Of a stretch of 64,000 nt of DNA, positions 46,463 through 58,322 are shown piece after piece. Position 1 is the stretch's first letter, and every line of letters starts with the position of its first letter. This DNA is from Castor canadensis (Eukaryota > Chordata > Mammalia > Rodentia > Castoridae): the NCBI RefSeq assembly GCF_047511655.1, contig NC_133397.1, forward strand, positions 17,261,501 through 17,325,500, read 5' to 3'. The position numbers and the translations under genes were made by a program. Under the pieces are notes generated by a model that saw only the letters and a program-made list of their open reading frames with translations, searched no databases and was not told the origin of the DNA.

Positions 46463-48448
46463 TGCTGTCTCCTATCAGCCCACACAAGGAAAAGAACACT
46501 AATAAATGTTGAATGAGTCACACACACAGACTTTACTGGATGATAGCGACTAGCTGTGGGTCACAAACCTGTGGTGAAAATGAGCCCCAACAGGAGTTTT
46601 GGAGTTTGGGAGCAAAAGCTTCTGCTGAGGTGTCTAAAAAGCTCCAGGCCACTGAGGAGGCTGGACCCACAATGGACAAACCCACATCAGACAGTGGGAG
46701 GCCAGGTTCCATCAGGGATCCCAGCCAGGTGACTGGACCTGCCTGAAGTACCATCTATTACTATGTCACTCAAAGAGGTACAAATTGGGGGAAGGGGAGA
46801 GGGAGGAAATGAGGGACAGAGAGCTGGTGGCTAGGGCACAAAGAAGAAGGTAAGGAGTGGAAAGAGGGCTGGGGCCAGAGATAGGTGATCTTTCAGAGGA
46901 AGACCTGGCCACATGGCCTCACCCCTCCTACTGACTGATGCCTTCCTCTACAGATGGCAGGGGGTGTGGACACAGGGCTGGTTGCTGGGCACTGAGAGGT
47001 GGAGGGTGTTAAGGCTTGCAGGCAAAAGGGAAGTGAGAGGTGGTGCAGAAACTGTCCTCAAACCAGCTCTAGGCCCTGTGGAGGGGGACCCTCCAACCTG
47101 TGCAGGGCAGAGGACAGGACCTCTGTCTTCTCACTCTGGCATGAACAGAGGGGTGAGTGGGTGGCCTGTTCAGGACTAGGCAGCTAGAGAAGGACATGAT
47201 AAGGCACAGGACAGATCAGAACTGGTGCTCCCAACCAGGCCCTATAGGTCCTGCACAAGGCAGGAGCTGGGGACACCAGACACTGACAGCGGCAAACAAT
47301 TGGCCGGCATCATTTGGAGGCTCCTCTGGAATTGGGTTTTGGAGCCAACTGGGAATGGAAAAGGTCATGGCTTAGTGAGCCCTTCCAATGCCTCTTGCAG
47401 ACAGGACAGAGCAAACAGAACAAGAGAGTTATGCTTTTAAAAAAATTTTTGTCTCATTAAAAATTAGCTCTGAACATAAAAAATATATCAAAGAAAGGCC
47501 ACCTAACATTCTTTGCTCATTGAAACATCATCTATTCACTGAGTTTCCTGAGCACCATGTGGTGTTGGCCCTGTGTGCCTGGGCTCTGGGGGTCTGAAAT
47601 GTCTGAGGCGCTGGCCTGCCCTGGTGCACAGTTCCTTCTCCCTGAGCTGGTGGCTCCCTGGTGAAAAGCTACTAGATGAGTCTAGACCCTGAGGACAGGC
47701 AAGGCCTTGGAGTAAAAGCCTGAGAATACTATGCTGCATGGGGAGTAGGAGGCAGTGTCAGGCTGGAAGCCCACGCCAAGCACTGGGCCCAGGCTGAGCT
47801 CTGGAGGATGTCATGATCCACTTGGCTGAGAGCTGCAATGACAGACATTGGCCTCTGGGTTCAGAGGCCCAAAGAGGCCAAGAGCTGGCCAGGTTCTTCC
47901 TGGGAAAGGAAGCGGAAGGAAGACCTGGGGCCTAGCTAGCTTCCATATTCCAGAGAGGTAGGGATGGGTCCAATTTCTCCCCTTAGATGGAAACTAGTGG
48001 AGGCTCAGAGGAGCTGTGAAGGGAAAGCCTGGACAGCTGGGCTCTTCTGCTCAGTGTCCCCTCCAGGCCTCAGCAGCTATGCAGGTACTCCTGCATATCC
48101 AGGCTCAGGTCAGCAGGTACTCCTTCCCATGCTGGGAAGGCACAGTCAGTTGACACACATGGGTAGGAGGTTTCCTACTTCATCCTTGGGGCCGCCTCAT
48201 GTCTCACTTCATTTTTGGGGCCAGGCTGCTGCTAAGCAAGACATCCCTACATTTACTCTCTCCTTCATGTCTACATGGACTGGGACAAAGTGGACTTAGA
48301 TTCCTATGTTGTCCTCTACTCTGTATTCTGTAGGGATTCTTCATGGAGCACATAGCCCAAGAGAAAAGGGAACTATGCAGTCCAAGGTCTTGGCCCACAA
48401 GGCCTCCACAAGAGGAAATGCAGTGCCAGACACAGCATGGGCTGGGGG
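44220..48448. other. Downstream flank of HS1BP3, including its unmapped 3' UTR
   Basis: The part nearest 48448 must contain the HS1BP3 3' UTR on the minus strand, but its end cannot be fixed. I found no canonical minus-strand AATAAA close to the stop codon. Weaker variants occur, such as AGTAAA (plus-strand tttact at 48252-48257), and the first canonical one I saw is at 44938-44943. Apart from a CA microsatellite, the region is unique and gene-free. Confidence 0.5.
46410..46460. repeat. (CA)25 microsatellite
   Basis: About 25 uninterrupted CA units. It is likely to be polymorphic. Confidence 0.97.
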
Positions 48449-48707
48449 TCAGAAGAGGCTGGGAGAAGTCTGAGCAGGTGCATCATGGTCCCGGATGTAC
48501 TGCAAGATGTCCATCTCATCCATGGCTTGGATCTGCTGTTGCTGCTTTTGTGGCCCAGTCTCATCTTTGGATGGGCTTACCTTAGGGGGTACAGTTGGTT
48601 TCTTGGGCAGTGCTGGCTTTGCTGCCACTGGGGGCTTGGGCTTTGGCTGAGGCTTGGGTTTGGGGTCGACCCCCAGGTTCAGAATTTGGTCCAAGTCCTC
48701 TTCAACT
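48449..48707 (-). CDS. HS1BP3: HS1BP3 terminal coding exon (exon 7)
   Basis: This exon encodes the last 85 residues of HCLS1-binding protein 3 and the TGA stop (48449-48451). The acceptor AG lies just above 48707 ('ttccctag'). Its first base completes an Arg codon begun in the previous exon (AG|A), and the protein continues VEEDLDQILNLGVDPKPK. A lysine/proline-rich stretch with several PxxP/PxxK cores (for example KPALPKKPTVPPK) is a plausible SH3 ligand, in keeping with the family's binding of the HCLS1 SH3 domain. A short glutamine run (QKQQQQ) and the conserved end (DEMDILQYI ... SPSLF) follow. The rare lysine/proline alternation and the C-terminus are what I recognise from the mammalian HS1BP3 family. 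No frameshift or internal stop is present. Confidence 0.96.
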
Positions 48708-49542
48708 CTAGGGAACCAAAGTGAACAGTCCTAAGCATAGTCAACCCCTACAAAAGGAGCGAGACCCCAGGCAATGCTATTCTCTATGTGGGCACTGGGC
48801 AACTGCTCAGAGCTGGCCTGCCTAATGCCAAGGCCTGCCCACTGTGCCACCCCACAGCCCTGAGGAAAAGCCCAAGGCCAGGGCTCTCTTGTCTTCCACT
48901 CCACAGTAGGCAGGGCAGAGCCAGTTACTGATCGCTTTCTGCAAGGCTCTTTATGTGACCCCACTGGCTTCTTCAGGGGATTTCCCCCCAACTCCTAAGA
49001 AATGAATGCTGTCTTATACCAAGCTCCTGCTCTGCTCTGGGCACATTAGCCAAATCTTATGGCATTCCAAAACTTCACTCCAGGAGGGGTACCCTTGTCT
49101 AACTTACAGATGGGAAGCTAGAGGCCAGTGGCCCCACAGAGGCAGTATGAGGCAGCATCTGAGCCTCACTTAGGATGTATAACCACTTTGGAGGTGGAGA
49201 CCAAGCATGCAGCCCAACTAAATTCACAGAGAAAGCATAAATGGGTGGTTCTGAGCTGCTATTGTGTGGAGTCTGCCTACCTCAGCACCTCTCTGTGGGC
49301 CATATGGGAGTTGGGACAGAGCCCAGCAAAGACTGAAGTGGCCTCAGCCAGGGTCATAGACGCAGAACCCAGCTAAAGATGAAACTGGAGGCCAGGCCCT
49401 GATATGGCTACAGAGCAGGAGGGAATGGAGGCTTCTCAGATGTTAAACTCTGCTTGGTACACTTTCCTTGACCCCAACCATGCTGCAGCCTGGGGGTGGC
49501 TGATGCTGAGGCTAGAAATGGACAGAATGGAGGGGCAAAAGC

Positions 49543-49566
49543 ATGAATGAATGAATGAATGAATGA
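49543..49566. repeat. (ATGA)6 microsatellite
   Basis: Six uninterrupted ATGA units inside the intron. Confidence 0.93.
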
Positions 49567-50876
49567 CTACCAAAAAGCCTTTCATGATAAGAAAGCCTAA
49601 TTATTGTTCGAACAGTAAAAAAGCAGACACAAAGAAGAATAAAATACGGTTCTTGCTCTCAAGAAGCTAATTTTTTATCACCAGATGTCTGTTAAAGTGA
49701 AGAAAGGGACGCAGGGCTCACATTCCTTAGGCAGTGATTCCCAAGTTGCTCTGCAAGATGCTAAAAGGCATGACAGAGGAAGGGTCCCAGGGACCAGTAA
49801 GGACATGAAATGCTGCATGGTGTCTGCCCGTGCACACCAGGCCTGCAGCAGTCTTCCTTAATGTTGGTATTTCCCCATCTCACCTGGCCACAGAATCCTT
49901 TGAAGGCAGCCTTGGAACATCCCACACTACCTACCATACTCTGTAGAAGGTGGGCCTGTAGGTAACAGATTTAGAATACACTATGCCATAGGGGTCTCCC
50001 TGGAGCTATTCCCACAAGGATACTCTCAGCCTGGCTGACTAGCATCGGCTTCCCTGTGCCTCAGTTTCTTTCCTAGTGAAATAACAATGATCCTGGTTCC
50101 TCCCAGACTGCTAGGATGTCAGGAGCGAGGACACAGGATGACAGTGAACAGATGCCAGGGGCCTTGGGGAGATGTAAATACAAGAAGCCATCATGGTGAC
50201 TCAGGCTTGGCGGGCACTTACAGGGCTGTCTAATAGCCTGAGGCTGCTAACGAGGGGTGCATATGACAGACCCCTGGAACAACATGCTTCAGTGCCACAT
50301 AAACCAATGGCAGCTCAGCTTTCTGCCAATCACCAAGCACACTCTGCATCCTGGGGGCATGGATGAAGGAATGGAGTCATACACAATGCCAGCACACTCA
50401 CTGTGGGCCCAGAGAGAACCCACAGCCTGGGGGCACAGAGGCAGGTTTCCCAGCCTCTTCTCCGAGTGCTCAGAGCTTCTGATGGAGCAGAGAGGACAGG
50501 ACAGAGGTAGGCAGGAACAGTGGCCTTGGGCAAGTGACTTTTACCATACGAAATATTCTGTAACATGCAAAGAACAGCACCTACCTTAGGGACTGTGTGA
50601 GGAGTAAATAAGAGAATCAGTAAAGAGGCCCCTATGCTATGAGACACACAGCAAGCACTCAGGCATAGTAGCCAACACTTCTGCACAAGGTCTGTATTTG
50701 CTTTCCATGTAACAGATTTGGCCTAGTTCTCCCTTGCCTCTGATGGGACCCTCCTGGTGGACCAGTACCTCTGTGCTTTGCTCTCTGTGAGTCATATGAC
50801 ACCAAGGCTCAGCTTTATTTGTTCCCCGACTCATTTATGCCAGTTATACTTGCTCTTGAATTGTGCAATTTAATTA

Positions 50877-51066
50877 GTTTTTTTTTTTTGTGGTACCGGA
50901 GTTTGAACTCAGGGCCTACACCTTGAGCCACTCCACCAGCCCTTTTTGTGTTAAGTATTTTTAAGATAGGGTCTCTTGAACTATTTGGCTGGCTTCAAAC
51001 TGCAATCCTCCTGAACTCTGCCTCTTGAGTAGCTAGGATTACAGGCGTGAGCCACCGGCACCCAGC
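50877..51066 (-). mobile_element. B1-dID-type composite SINE
   Basis: From the left: a T-run, a reversed ID ('gtggtaccggagtttgaac', 'ccttgagccactccacc') and a reversed B1 ('agatagggtctcttgaac', 'tcttgagtagctaggatt', 'gcgtgagccaccggc'). This is the youngest-looking SINE of the window and the clearest castorimorph-type signature. It lies in an HS1BP3 intron in the same orientation as the gene. Confidence 0.92.
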
Positions 51067-51308
51067 TGATTAGTGTTCTTTATATAAATGATTAAAACAT
51101 GAGTGTGAGAAAAGACTGGCTATACACATGAAGTTCTCTTTGTGGAAACAGCTGAACTGCCCTGCTTATTGATCCTTCTCCTGAATTCCATCACTGGCCT
51201 CTTGGCATTTGTAGAGACAGGCGTTGGACAGGCCTGGATCCCTCTCTTGAAAGGCAAAGGAAAGTCCCTGGCTCAGAGCTGGCAAAGCTCCCCTGTAGAC
51301 AGTGGTAC

Positions 51309-51444
51309 CTGAACAGTTCCTCAGAGGCATCCCTGAAGTCCAGGCTAGACGTGAGCCCTCCACTCTCATGAGTGGCTGGCAGAAGTAAGGGGTCACCCAG
51401 GGGGACAGCTCCACCGAGATCAGGGTCGTCAAACAGCTTCAGGG
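51309..51444 (-). CDS. HS1BP3: HS1BP3 internal coding exon (exon 6)
   Basis: This 136-base exon supplies 44 whole codons plus two split codons. The acceptor 'ttcctacag' ends just above 51444 and the first two bases complete a Ser codon (T|CC). The donor is CAG|GTACC, and the last two bases start an Arg codon finished in the next exon. The peptide begins LKLFDDPDLGGAVPLGD, then LLLPATHESGG, and ends DASEELF. The leucine- and aspartate-rich start is strongly conserved in the family as I know it. No folded domain is expected. It is part of the disordered linker between the N-terminal PX region and the proline-rich tail. The ELFR/VEED junction with the next exon matches a clathrin-box pattern. 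Confidence 0.96.
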
Positions 51445-52735
51445 CTGTAGGAAGGCAGTAACACTGTGGTTAGGGATGTCTTGGCTCGTCCTCAGTGGTT
51501 GGGGTGCAGGATGGAGACATCTGGCCCAGCTTCCTGGTACATCCAGGAGAGTAAGCAAGAGAATCAGAGAAATGGGATCAGATGAGGGCTGGAGGCAGGT
51601 GAGAGGACAGCAGCAGGCCAGGGATGCCAGGCCACCTCTGCCTTGCTCCAGTTCCCAGTATTCACGGGTTTCCCACTGTACTGGAGTCGGGGGAAATACC
51701 CTCTTGACTCACTGTGCCAGGCTCCCCAGGTTCAGTGCAGCTAGATCCCTATCTCCCCACCATGACACCATATTCCAATGAGCAGGCACTGATGGCTACC
51801 CACTGGCCAAGGGCTCTCACCACCAGGCTACAGGGGCAGCAGACACTGACCTGACCATAGTCCCTGCCCTCAAGGAGCCCGGGTCTCCAGCTATTTCCCC
51901 ACTGAGCTGCTCATGGCTGCCCTTTGGGAGCAGCCTCTACCTGGAATGCTTTTCCTCAACAGACCTGGAAAGCTCCAGCTGACTTCCCAGGAACCAGACA
52001 AGGTATGGAGCCACTTTGCCTCACTCTCACCCAGGACATCTTCCCTGCCGTCTTGTAGGAACTGATGTTTCTGCTCAGCCCTGGTATAGACTCATGTGGC
52101 TTTGCAATTGCCAGGTGACATCCTGTCTCCCTATGGGGCTCTGAGCCCCTAAAGATGGGGACTAGGGCCTGGCCCTTGGTAGGTGCTGCTCACCAAGTGC
52201 TGGCTGAATCACTAGATGACATGAACCTCCTCCCTATGGAGGAGGACACAGGCAGGCATGAAGTAGGGTCAGACTCAGGGATGCTTCTGTGCCAACGCTA
52301 CACAGAGCCCTCCAGTAGAGTCTATGCAGTCTACACAAAATCTCTTATTAAAATTAAAATCATACAGTTGGATATATGCCCAAAGAAGGTCAGCATCTAC
52401 TTTCCAGTTGCTTGAAGCCCCGGTGCCCACATCAGTAGCCGATAACTACAGATATAATGAATGCACTTCTCCAAACAATAAAGAAAATCGTCATCCTCCT
52501 CTTCTATAGGACGTTTAAAATAGATGTTCAGTCCCACAGTGTTCCAGATTGTGGGGACACGAGGTCTGAGGTTTGATTTTTCCAGCAGAAAATCCCCATG
52601 AGACAAGTTGGCATCTATTCTAAACAGGACAAAGATGAGACTTGCGTTCTATTCACGTATGTCAGGTCCAAAGCCTGCTCAGTGACAAAGCACAGACACC
52701 AAGGGCAAAGGAAACTCAACCTGGCCTGTACTTAC
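51445..52735 (-). other. HS1BP3 intron 5
   Basis: The donor GTAAGT begins at 52735 and the acceptor AG lies at 51446-51445. An L2 fragment occupies most of 51860-52230. The remainder is unique. Confidence 0.85.
51860..52230 (+). repeat. L2 LINE 3' fragment
   Basis: 'cctctacctggaatgctttt', 'taaagatggggactagggc' and 'ttggtaggtgctgctcacc' are the ordered 3' blocks of L2 on the plus strand. Confidence 0.7.
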
Positions 52736-52893
52736 AGTCCTGAGGCATGTTCTTTGAGGAACTCTCGGGGGACAGCTTCCTGCCTGGGTCAAAGAGCTCC
52801 CTGTCAGGGTCCACGTCCTCATCAAAGATGGTGAACCGAGGTAAAGGCTTGGGCTTTGTGGCCACTTCAGGGCGTTTCTTGGATTTCTTGGAG
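52736..52893 (-). CDS. HS1BP3: HS1BP3 internal coding exon (exon 5)
   Basis: This 158-base exon is the most upstream HS1BP3 exon in the window. The acceptor 'tttttcatctccag' ends just above 52893. One base completes a split codon from the missing exon 4 (probably Arg, CG|C), then SKKSKKRPEVATKPKPLP follows. The middle reads FTIFDEDVDPDRELF, DPGRKLSPESSSK and MPQD. The donor is GACT|GTAAGT, leaving one base for the next codon, and the phases of all three exons agree. The basic KK-rich start and the acidic middle match the family. Exon numbering follows the usual seven-exon mammalian gene and is inferred. The PX-domain exons, which bind phosphatidic acid and phosphoinositides, lie outside the window. 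Confidence 0.95.
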
Positions 52894-55800
52894 CTGGAGA
52901 TGAAAAAGACAAAACACAAGATGAAGACTCCTAGTGAACGCCCAGGAGCCTGATGGATACTGAGGGTGAGAGGAGACCAGGCCAGAAGGGAACCATGGGC
53001 AGGTATAGAGCAACCCAACCAGAGCACTCCTGATGAGTAAAGCAACTGCAGTGGCCCTCAAGTCACCAACAGAAAGGTCCTCCTGTCCTGGGGAAACAAG
53101 CAGGTCAGTGGAGGGAGATGGCAAGAAGCAGGCTTGAGCTCAGGCCAGGAAGGAACTTTGCCATGGGCTGATGATGGAGCAGAGACACCCCTGCTACTGA
53201 AGTAGCCAGACATGGTGCATGGGAGTGACTGGCATCAGGAAGGGTGGGTAGAAGCAAACAGTCACGTGGATAGAGCCTGACACTAGACAGCTTCTAGCCC
53301 AGAAGGTCTGCTCAGGCCTTGGCTACTATATGCTCACAAGACAGAGAACATGCTCCCTTTCCAAAGGTGCCAAGTACCCACCACATCTTAGCACCTGGTT
53401 GCCAGGCTCAAAGGGCCACATTCCACAGCTAGTAGGAGATGGGGTAGATGTGGTCTGAGACCCAAACCTCAGGGCAGAGGTCTGGGAGAGCAGGGAGCAG
53501 ATTAAGCCTAAGTGACACATGCCTGCTTCCCTCAAGGGGTGGAACTGCAGCCCCCTCTGGGCTGTCCACTCCTTCAGGAAGTCCCTCAGGCCACTGTTTG
53601 CCTCTGTCACCCTTAAACCCTGTTAAGCCTGTTAACCACTCTGGGTCAGACTGTGTGGGAAACTGACAGGGGCCCAAAGGAAGGTTCTGGAATGTGCCCC
53701 TGCTTTATCTCCTGATCTGGTGGACACAAAACATTCAGGAGGCAGGATGCTCATGATGTGGGTATGTCACTTTAAGTGATGCTGCCACTAAATAAACAAG
53801 CTTGGTTTCATTTTGACAAGTTAGCCTAATGCCTGCAGTTGCTGCCCACATTAGCTGTTTTAAGGTTCCTGCAGACAGCAAGAATAGGCTTTTTACTGGA
53901 AACTGGGATTGCACGTGCCTGTCTGCCTGCCTGCCAGGCAGTTCCACTGGACTGAGGTCATGTCTGAGCTCATGCTGGCAACTCTGTGGCAAAACTGCGC
54001 AGAGAGGCTGGCACTGCCCTAGACAGAGACACAGACTACCAGTGGCAGATAAAAATAGCAGGCCCCTGGAGGTAGCCATTCCCACGGTCTGGAGGCAGAT
54101 GTCTGGGAGAATCCTAGCCTAGCTATGGTCCCAATAGAGAAGGAAAAATCTATAGAAGTGGGGAACAGACCCGCCTGGAAGGCTGCAGGATGGACAGCCC
54201 TTGGTACTCAGGACCAGAGTACTGGTGGGAGACCATGGTCTAGCATGGACTGTTTTCCAGATGAGGAAATAGTGGGTCAGAGGAGCTGAGTGTCTGCTGG
54301 AGGCCACAGATCAGGCAGGGGCATGCTGATCACTCATGGCCCCATGCTCCTGCCCCTCCAAATGTCCTGTGAGCAGGAAGATGATAACGGACAGGGTGGG
54401 GATCACAGGATTGACCCTGCTGTCTTCTGGGGAGAAAGTGGCTCATTTCAAAGGCAGTGATGCACTGCAGACACTCAGTTACAGGGATTGCATTAGGAAA
54501 TCCCATTCAAGTACCTACACTTTCTCCATCAGGCACAGGCCACTGGGGCACTTCTCGGGTCTGCTTTGTACTATCCTCAGATCCTGCTTATGGGGCTGAA
54601 GGCAAGTGGAGGGAGCCTGAATTGTTTACCTAACAGCAAGCACTTTCTAGAAGCTTCAGCTCCAGCTCTAATCACATCCTGCAGTGTGGGCTCAGCTGCT
54701 CTTACTGGGACAGTACCCCTTTGCACTCACCCATCGAGCAGAGCCAGAGCAGCCCTTGCAATCTGGGAAGTGGGTACTAAAAAGAGGCTAGTACTTTTAG
54801 TACTAAGGTACTAAAAAGTGGAGCTAGCCCCAGCCTAGACAGAAATCCCAGGTGGACCCTTCAAGCCTTCGTGGAATGCAATCATAGATCATCAGTCAGA
54901 TCTGGGTGTGTCGATACCAGCCTGGCTTTCGGGCTCTGCCCTGCCACCTCTCTGTTCCATGATCACCCATCACAGCCACTGTTTGCTTGGTTCCTGTCCC
55001 TGCATCCAGCAGGGGCTGCAGCAGTAAAGGGTGGAGATCCCACCACACCTGTACCTATACCTGGCCAGGGAGCTCCAGGAAGCTGCTCTGCAGTACCCTT
55101 GGCAGTTTCACTCTCCATGTTCCCCACTGCCCTGCTCAGGAGCAGGCCCTTCCTGTGCTCCTGGAGACTAAACCCACATCCTACCCAGCCAAGGGGCTCC
55201 ATGGAGCAGGGGAGCAAGGCTCAATGAGAGGAAGCTTGTAGAGAGGTGTCATCTGAAGAACAAAGGAAGTGCCAGAGAACAAGCACGAAGCCATGTAGGA
55301 TTCCAGGCTATCCCTTCTCCCACCCGCATCTGGTCTTGACAGCACAAATGAGGCTGGACTGTCCCTCTCTCTCAAACTAGATGCATGTTTGTCTTTTTCT
55401 CCCTGGAGACATCTATGGTCTTTTCTTTTCTTTTTGTTAGTACTGGGGTTGAACTCTGGGCCTTGAGCTTGCCAGGCAAGTGCTCTACTTCTTGAGCCAT
55501 GCTCCCAGCGCCTGTGGTCTTTTCTCAAACTGCAGTAAAGTGAAGGTACAGTACATGGATCTGCTTAGTCAGGCATTGTCTGCACTCTACCTGACCCCAC
55601 ACAGCCAATCTGCACCCCTCCCCAACCCTCCAGTTCCCATAGCACACAGAGACAAAGGACATTAAGAAACACAGAGCTTTGGTGCCAAAAACCCCACGGT
55701 CTTGTCTGAATGGCACCTATCGTCTGTGTAGCTGGAGAGTTGATGGATGGAAGGAAAGGAGGTTAGTGAATCGGCCATAGAAAGGAGGGAAGGAAGGACA

Positions 55801-58322
55801 GGCAGGCAGACAGATAGACAAGGTGATAGCCTATCTCTAATTCAGACTTACTCCTACTTATTCTTGCAGATTAAGGCAGTGAGACAGGGTCTCAGTGCCT
55901 AAGTCGGGAAGGCCTTCCACTCCCTTTTCCACAGGGTCTCCCCATCAGCCTCTCAGCCATTCTGAGAGCAACTTGTCCAGCTCCCACTCACAGGTCCCTG
56001 TGCTAGGTGACATGGACAGACATGAGTAAGACCCTCCACCATGCCCAGAAGCTCAGGGTTGAGCAGTCACACACATACACCAATCATTCCACACAGGACA
56101 GTCCCGTCTGTCATAGACTACTGTCCAGAGGGAGAAGCCAAGCCAGCCTGAGGTGCTGGCGACAGCTTCCTGGAGGTGATGCTGAGATGATGTGACAAAC
56201 GATGCCCTCTTCTTCTGTTATTGAGGGGAAGGCTGGAAACAATCAGACTCTTGTCACCAGGGATGAGGCACAGATCTGCAGGAAGCCCCTGGCTTCTAAT
56301 AAACTTGTGCAGGTCATGAGGGCCACCTAGAGAGGAGTCTAGTCCAGCACAGGTTGCACGAGGCAGGCAGGGGCTTCTGAATGTGCACAGGCGAGTATAA
56401 GCATGTTCATGCTGGTGTACAGACTCCAGCTCCCCTGCCGTGTGCCTGACAGGAGACAGATGTGTAGACTGGGCCACATTTTGCAGTCAGGCGTGCAGCA
56501 CACGCAGGGAGAGGAGGCAGCTGCCATGGCTGACAGCTCCAAAGCTCTGACTGGCCAAGAAGTGGCCTGCTCCCTGTAGCTCAGACACTTCTGGTGACAG
56601 TGATTGACACAGGAGAGCAGCCTCTCCTCTGGCCACCCAGAAGTCCTGTGGCACCATTCCAGATTCACCCACCTCTCACAGCAGACCAGCAATGGGACCA
56701 GCTGACCAGGACTGGAGTGGACAGGAGTGGCAAAGGCATCTCCCAGACACAGCCAGTTCAACTGGGTCTGGATAGAAGGTGGCAGGTCTTTCCATAGCTG
56801 AGACACAGACCAAAGGACTGTTACCTTCAAATCCAGAGGGATGCTCTTCACTAAATACAGATACCAACCTCCTTTCTAATGATGAAACTTTTCCTGCTTT
56901 AAAATGAAGTACTTTTCATGTCTTCATCTTAAACTCGGCTGTCTTGGTTTTTTTCAATTAGACAAAATTCTCAGAGTACCAACAAATGACTTTCTGAAAT
57001 TCATTCCAATACAATGTTATTTAGTGGAGAAGCGATTGCCAGGAGAGGGGCCCACCTTGAGGATCCAGGCAGCTTCACTGGACACACCAGAGCTTCAAAG
57101 AAGTACTGATGGAGGATTAACAGAGGTGTGAAAGCTATGCTCCAGCAGAGGCCAGGCCTGTGGAAATGTCACAGTGGGCAAAGTTTGGCACACTAGAAAT
57201 GCCTAACAGTTGGGCAGCAGGTCACAAAGGGAGGAGGCAGTGGGTGTGAGGTACACCCTGTTTGTGGGCTTATGCTGAGAAAGGAGCAGCCAGGGAGGGA
57301 CACACAGAACCTGTGTATGACCTGTGCCAGTCATGTACTTGTCTGAACATCTTCTTATCAGGTAGAGGGGAATAAGGAGGCAGTACACACACAGAGAAAT
57401 GCTCTTGAGCCTGTGAGCAGGTTGTATAGGGCAAGGCCAGCAGCCGAGATCATAAGTGCTGCTTGATGATGCCCAAGTCACGTTTCTCACCCAGCAGACT
57501 TCAGAAACGGACCCTGGACACCCAGTACGACTATGGTTCCCCAGGGTCATCCTCTCAACAGCCACAGTCCCATTCTCCAAGATCCTCCAGGTCAGAGCCT
57601 AACCTTGGGCACCAGGATCTCAGCAATGACTCTCCCCTTCTTAGATTGTGAGGGACATCATTTTACCTTTTCTGCTCCGGGGCCAGACACTGCCTCTTAT
57701 CTACCATGCACTGCCAGGAAACCAGGAGGTCTTGGCTGTTGAGGCTCATATCCTCTGCCTAAGATGAACACCCAGCCCTGCTCATGCCCAAATCATCCTG
57801 AGACAGAACACACAAAGGAACAAGGGCCAGGCCACATAAGAAAGCAGAGTTCCAACCTACAGCCTGCAGCAACCAGCCCAGGAAGCCATACCACAGCCTC
57901 TGTGGTAGTCAGTCCTGGATGGCCAAGATATGCTCATTAATTGCCATTTTCTCTGTTACCTCTACTTCCCACTCAGTGGAACCAGTCAGAGAAAGCCAAC
58001 ACACCACCCTAATTTATCACATAGGACACAGGATGCACCGTTTCTAGGTCCCTATGCCAACAGACTCTAATGATGGCACAGCTGTCGGCTTATTCACTGT
58101 GAGGCTGCCTTCAAGTCTCTGGCAACCATAGGTGACAGTGCCCGTTTCCTCTCTGGCTATGGCACACTCTGAGCAAATAGCCTTTGGTAGTTCTCATTTG
58201 GGTGGTCTTCCTTTGTCTCCATTAATGCCCCATGCCACTCAAAAAGTTGACAGGACTGGGGGAAGCTGGATGTCCTGGCTATGGAAAATGCCCATCACCT
58301 ATAGCATCAAAACACAGCAGAA
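52894..58322 (-). other. HS1BP3 intron 4, proximal part
   Basis: Mostly unique intronic sequence with no further HS1BP3 exon. It contains a duplicated 19-21-mer at 54773-54827, an ID SINE at 55425-55511 and a GGAA/GGCA-rich simple stretch at about 55745-55825. The 170-codon minus-strand frame at 56339-56851 shows no known domain. Confidence 0.65.
55425..55511 (-). mobile_element. ID-type SINE
   Basis: 'gttagtactggggttgaac', 'ccttgagcttgccaggc' and 'cttgagccatgctcccag' form a reversed ID with a T-rich left tail. Confidence 0.85.

Larger units (their letters stand above)
48708..51308 (-). other. HS1BP3 intron 6
   Basis: The intron has a GT donor at 51308-51307 and an AG acceptor at 48709-48708. 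It holds MIR-like fragments at about 49030-49170, 50030-50120 and 50505-50660, an (ATGA)6 tract at 49543-49566 and a composite SINE at 50877-51066. No extra exon is supported. Confidence 0.85.

Noticed and set aside
46324..46527. Frames with alternating Cys-Val or Thr-His
   Set aside because: They are translation of the (CA)25 microsatellite.
1..48448. Search for RHOB or another intact or processed gene copy
   Set aside because: No open frame carries GTPase motifs or any other recognisable protein family, and no processed pseudogene was recognised.
56339..56851. 170-codon minus-strand frame considered as an upstream HS1BP3 exon
   Set aside because: It has no PX-domain motifs or acidic exon-4 pattern, and its phase and splice signals do not fit.
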